Positions 5,739 through 6,150 of a stretch of DNA of 6,150 nucleotides are shown here, piece after piece. The stretch is taken from assembly GCA_021792485.1 (NCBI GenBank), contig JAJYUO010000075.1:1-6150 (forward strand), read 5' to 3'. The translations under genes were made by a program, and so were the position numbers. The notes beneath the pieces were generated by a model. That model did no database searches. It worked only from the letters and a program-made list of their open reading frames with translations, and was not told the origin of the DNA. Source of the DNA: Thermoplasmata archaeon (GTDB taxonomy: Archaea; Thermoplasmatota; Thermoplasmata; Lutacidiplasmatales; UBA184). Positions within the stretch are counted from its first letter, which is position 1. The number at the start of each line of letters is the position of its first letter.

Positions 5739-6150
5739 ATGGCCGCTGAAAGCGCCCGCAAAGAGCCGAAGGCCACCGAGAACCCGATCCTCTGGATCGC
5801 CCGACCGATGGCGACCGCGGCCCGGCAGTTCGGCAAGAGCCTGATTCGCCCGTCCACGATCGTCTATCCGTACGAACGTCTGGAAGATCCCCAGTTCCGG
5901 GAGGAGGTCGCCGTCGCCGCGGGCAAGCCGATTGGCGTCGGAGCGGTGTGGGACAACTACCGCGGGGTCCACGCGCTGAACATCGCCACGTGCATTTCGT
6001 GTAACCTGTGCGCGTTCAGCTGCCCGGACCTGTGCATCGACATGGTTACCGTCCCCGGAGGGGATCCGAAGCACCCGAAGAAGTGCCCGGAGATCGACTA
6101 CGGGAAGTGCAGCTACTGCGGCTTCTGCTCCGCCGCTTGCCCGGAGGGCT
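5739..6150 (+). CDS. nuoI: NADH-quinone oxidoreductase-like subunit I (NuoI/FpoI), 3' end missing
   Basis: The first 137 residues are visible and the frame runs off the right edge. This peripheral-arm subunit holds two [4Fe-4S] clusters (N6a/N6b) that relay electrons to N2 in NuoB. Both motifs are present: CISCNLCAFSCP with Cys85, 88, 91, 95 and CSYCGFCSAACP with Cys124, 127, 130, 134. Between them lies an insertion containing GGDPKHPKKCPE (107-118). The N-terminus has an amphipathic segment (about 16-36) and the YRGVHAL sequence (74-80) that precedes cluster 1 in this family. The ATG at 5739 is preceded by AGGAGG/GGAGGG at 5719-5728, with the site starting in the nuoH stop codon. Gene order H-I is standard; J, K, L, M, N are expected downstream (inference). 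Confidence 0.94.
   Translation, partial: MAAESARKEPKATENPILWIARPMATAARQFGKSLIRPSTIVYPYERLEDPQFREEVAVAAGKPIGVGAVWDNYRGVHALNIATCISCNLCAFSCPDLCIDMVTVPGGDPKHPKKCPEIDYGKCSYCGFCSAACPEG

Noticed and set aside
5061..6074. Minus-strand open frame of 337 codons across nuoH and nuoI
   Set aside because: Same shadow signature; composition dominated by Glu/Asp/Arg/His from the complement of hydrophobic codons.
1..6150. CRISPR arrays, tRNA or rRNA genes, insertion sequences, attachment sites
   Set aside because: No regularly spaced repeats, transposase frames, terminal inverted repeats or tRNA-like cloverleaf sequences were recognised on either strand.

Overview
The window looks like a piece of a GC-rich archaeal chromosome, most likely from the Thermoplasmatota (inference, moderate confidence). 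The archaeal case rests on a near-consensus TATA element (CTTAAATAA, 1920-1928) standing out of GC-rich DNA about 25 bases before the expected transcript start. It is supported by a complex I-like gene order A-B-C-D-H-I with no NADH-binding module genes in the visible part, and by a stand-alone, somewhat divergent NuoD. Shine-Dalgarno-like sequences precede most genes, so this lineage is not mainly leaderless. Five of the seven visible stop codons are TAG, which is notable for GC-rich DNA.

Left part (1-1831): the 3' part of an enoyl-CoA hydratase/isomerase (crotonase) gene on the + strand meets, tail to tail, a 434-residue acetyltransferase gene on the - strand. Their stop codons share the palindrome CTAG (527-530). 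The acetyltransferase is an internal duplication: two complete GNAT domains of about 190 residues each, joined by a Pro/Arg/Gly-rich linker whose DNA contains a G8 run.

Middle (1832-1979): a 148-base divergent intergenic region holds the TATA element, an imperfect inverted repeat overlapping it, and a strong ribosome binding site for the first respiratory gene.

Right part (1980-6150, continuing beyond the window): a tightly packed operon nuoA-nuoB-nuoC-nuoD-nuoH-nuoI. The genes overlap (A/B by 4 bases, C/D by 8) or are 9-30 bases apart. They encode the quinone-reducing connecting module (B, C, D, I with Fe-S cluster N2 and the two clusters of NuoI) and the first membrane subunits (A, H) of a proton-translocating complex I/Fpo-like oxidoreductase. 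The antiporter-like subunits J-N would be expected just downstream. The electron donor cannot be deduced from the window.

Most of the window is conventional respiratory machinery and I see no wholly new system. The points most worth a second look are cysteines of NuoD that fall on or next to the [NiFe]-ligand positions of ancestral hydrogenases, the loss of a usual acidic residue in NuoA, the duplicated acetyltransferase with its homopolymer in the linker, and the inverted repeat on the operon promoter.
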